Part shown: in pieces, positions 6,853 through 6,990 of the stretch
Layout: each line of letters begins with the position of its first letter
How positions within the stretch are numbered: the stretch's first letter is position 1
Source of the DNA: Kiritimatiellales bacterium
GTDB lineage: Bacteria; Verrucomicrobiota; Kiritimatiellia; Kiritimatiellales; Pontiellaceae
Length of the DNA: 6,990 nt
Reading direction: 5' to 3'
Assembly: GCA_030630445.1 (NCBI GenBank)
Contig: DAOVNC010000185.1
Span: forward strand, 1-6,990
Program-made: the position numbers and the translations under genes
The notes under the pieces: model-generated
Seen by the model: only the letters and a program-made list of their open reading frames with translations
Database searches by the model: none
Told to the model about the DNA's origin: nothing

Positions 6853-6990
6853 TTACGGGGTTTCCACAAACATGGGAATGTCGCCATGCGGCCCCGTCAG
6901 GATCGGTCCGTCAACATTCATCGGCCCAGCCACATTCATCGCCCCGGCCACCTCAACCACGGCATTGCTACCGGTCACCAACCGAATACC
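6853..6990 (-). CDS. C-terminal 45 residues of an unidentified protein, 5' part outside window
   Basis: The frame is open from the right edge to TAA at 6855-6853. The visible tail contains a hexad-like pattern VAGAMN-VAGPMN-VDGPIL followed by TGPHGDIPMFVETP. The regular Val/Gly spacing and an underlying DNA repeat suggest a beta-helical or fibre-like end, as in the C-termini of tail-fibre-like or surface proteins (a GPI.L.GP.GDI.M ending is reminiscent of these), but too little is visible to name a family. It stops 37 bp before the next start, in the same orientation, so it is probably the upstream member of the same operon. A short chance ORF cannot be excluded because the start is not visible; the ordered repeat and tight spacing favour a real gene. 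Confidence 0.6.
   Translation of the reverse strand, partial: GIRLVTGSNAVVEVAGAMNVAGPMNVDGPILTGPHGDIPMFVETP
6914..6949 (-). repeat. Tandem 18-bp repeat encoding a hexapeptide
   Basis: Two adjacent 18-bp units (6914-6931 and 6932-6949) differ at two positions and encode VAGPMN/VAGAMN-type hexads of the upstream gene's C-terminus. A third, more divergent unit (VDGPIL) lies just downstream in the reading direction. Confidence 0.7.

Noticed and set aside
6816..6887. Longer N-terminus for the GQLKY protein from an ATG at 6887
   Set aside because: It would overlap the upstream coding sequence by 35 bp, add 24 non-signal residues before a clear signal peptide, and ignore the GGAG site placed 6 nt before the ATG at 6815.
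1..6990. CRISPR array, tRNA, rRNA, insertion sequence or attachment site
   Set aside because: No regularly spaced identical repeats, no cloverleaf or rRNA-like segments, no transposase-like frame and no terminal inverted repeats were seen. The periodicity in the window is protein-level YD repetition.

Overview
The window reads as one rightward-to-leftward transcription unit: three co-oriented minus-strand genes with short gaps (37 and 77 bp) and no convincing internal promoter or terminator. Everything recognisable is predicted to be exported. The module set (YD-repeat giant with a Sec signal, a right-handed beta-helix domain of the GGGLY/GAGAF type, N-x-GQLKY repeats, DxDGDGxxD calcium repeats) together with high GC suggests a PVC-group bacterium, most likely Kiritimatiellota (Pontiella-like) or a relative among Verrucomicrobiota/Lentisphaerota. 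This taxonomic call rests on remembered family distributions, not on a search.

Layout in the direction of transcription (high to low coordinates). (1) 6990-6853: the last 45 codons of a gene that begins outside the window, ending in a short V-x-G-x-x-x repeat. (2) 6815-6108: a 235-residue secreted protein with a signal peptide, three GQLKY repeats and three calcium-binding TSP3-like loops. (3) 6030-1: the first 2010 codons of a giant RHS/YD-repeat protein, open over the whole stretch with no in-frame stop and running off the left edge before its C-terminus. I read the minus-strand frame triplet by triplet across 6030 nt to confirm this.

The RHS protein is organised as: signal peptide (residues 1-30), Cys-containing and Ig-like-looking N-terminus (31-175), a conserved pre-shell region (176-432), a long YD-repeat block (433-1374), an inserted right-handed parallel beta-helix of about 339 residues (1375-1713), a second YD block (1714 to about 1900) and the beginning of the RHS-associated core (to residue 2010). 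The beta-helix splits a single YD repeat: joining the residues on either side restores a normal repeat. This is the most unusual element of the window.

Working model (inference): the operon makes a set of surface or secreted proteins. The RHS giant would form the hollow beta-shell known for the family, with a beta-helix projecting from its wall, while the small calcium-loop protein and the upstream repeat-tailed protein are co-exported. The Sec signal and lack of PAAR/VgrG-like neighbours argue against type VI delivery. Any polymorphic C-terminal cargo lies beyond the left edge.
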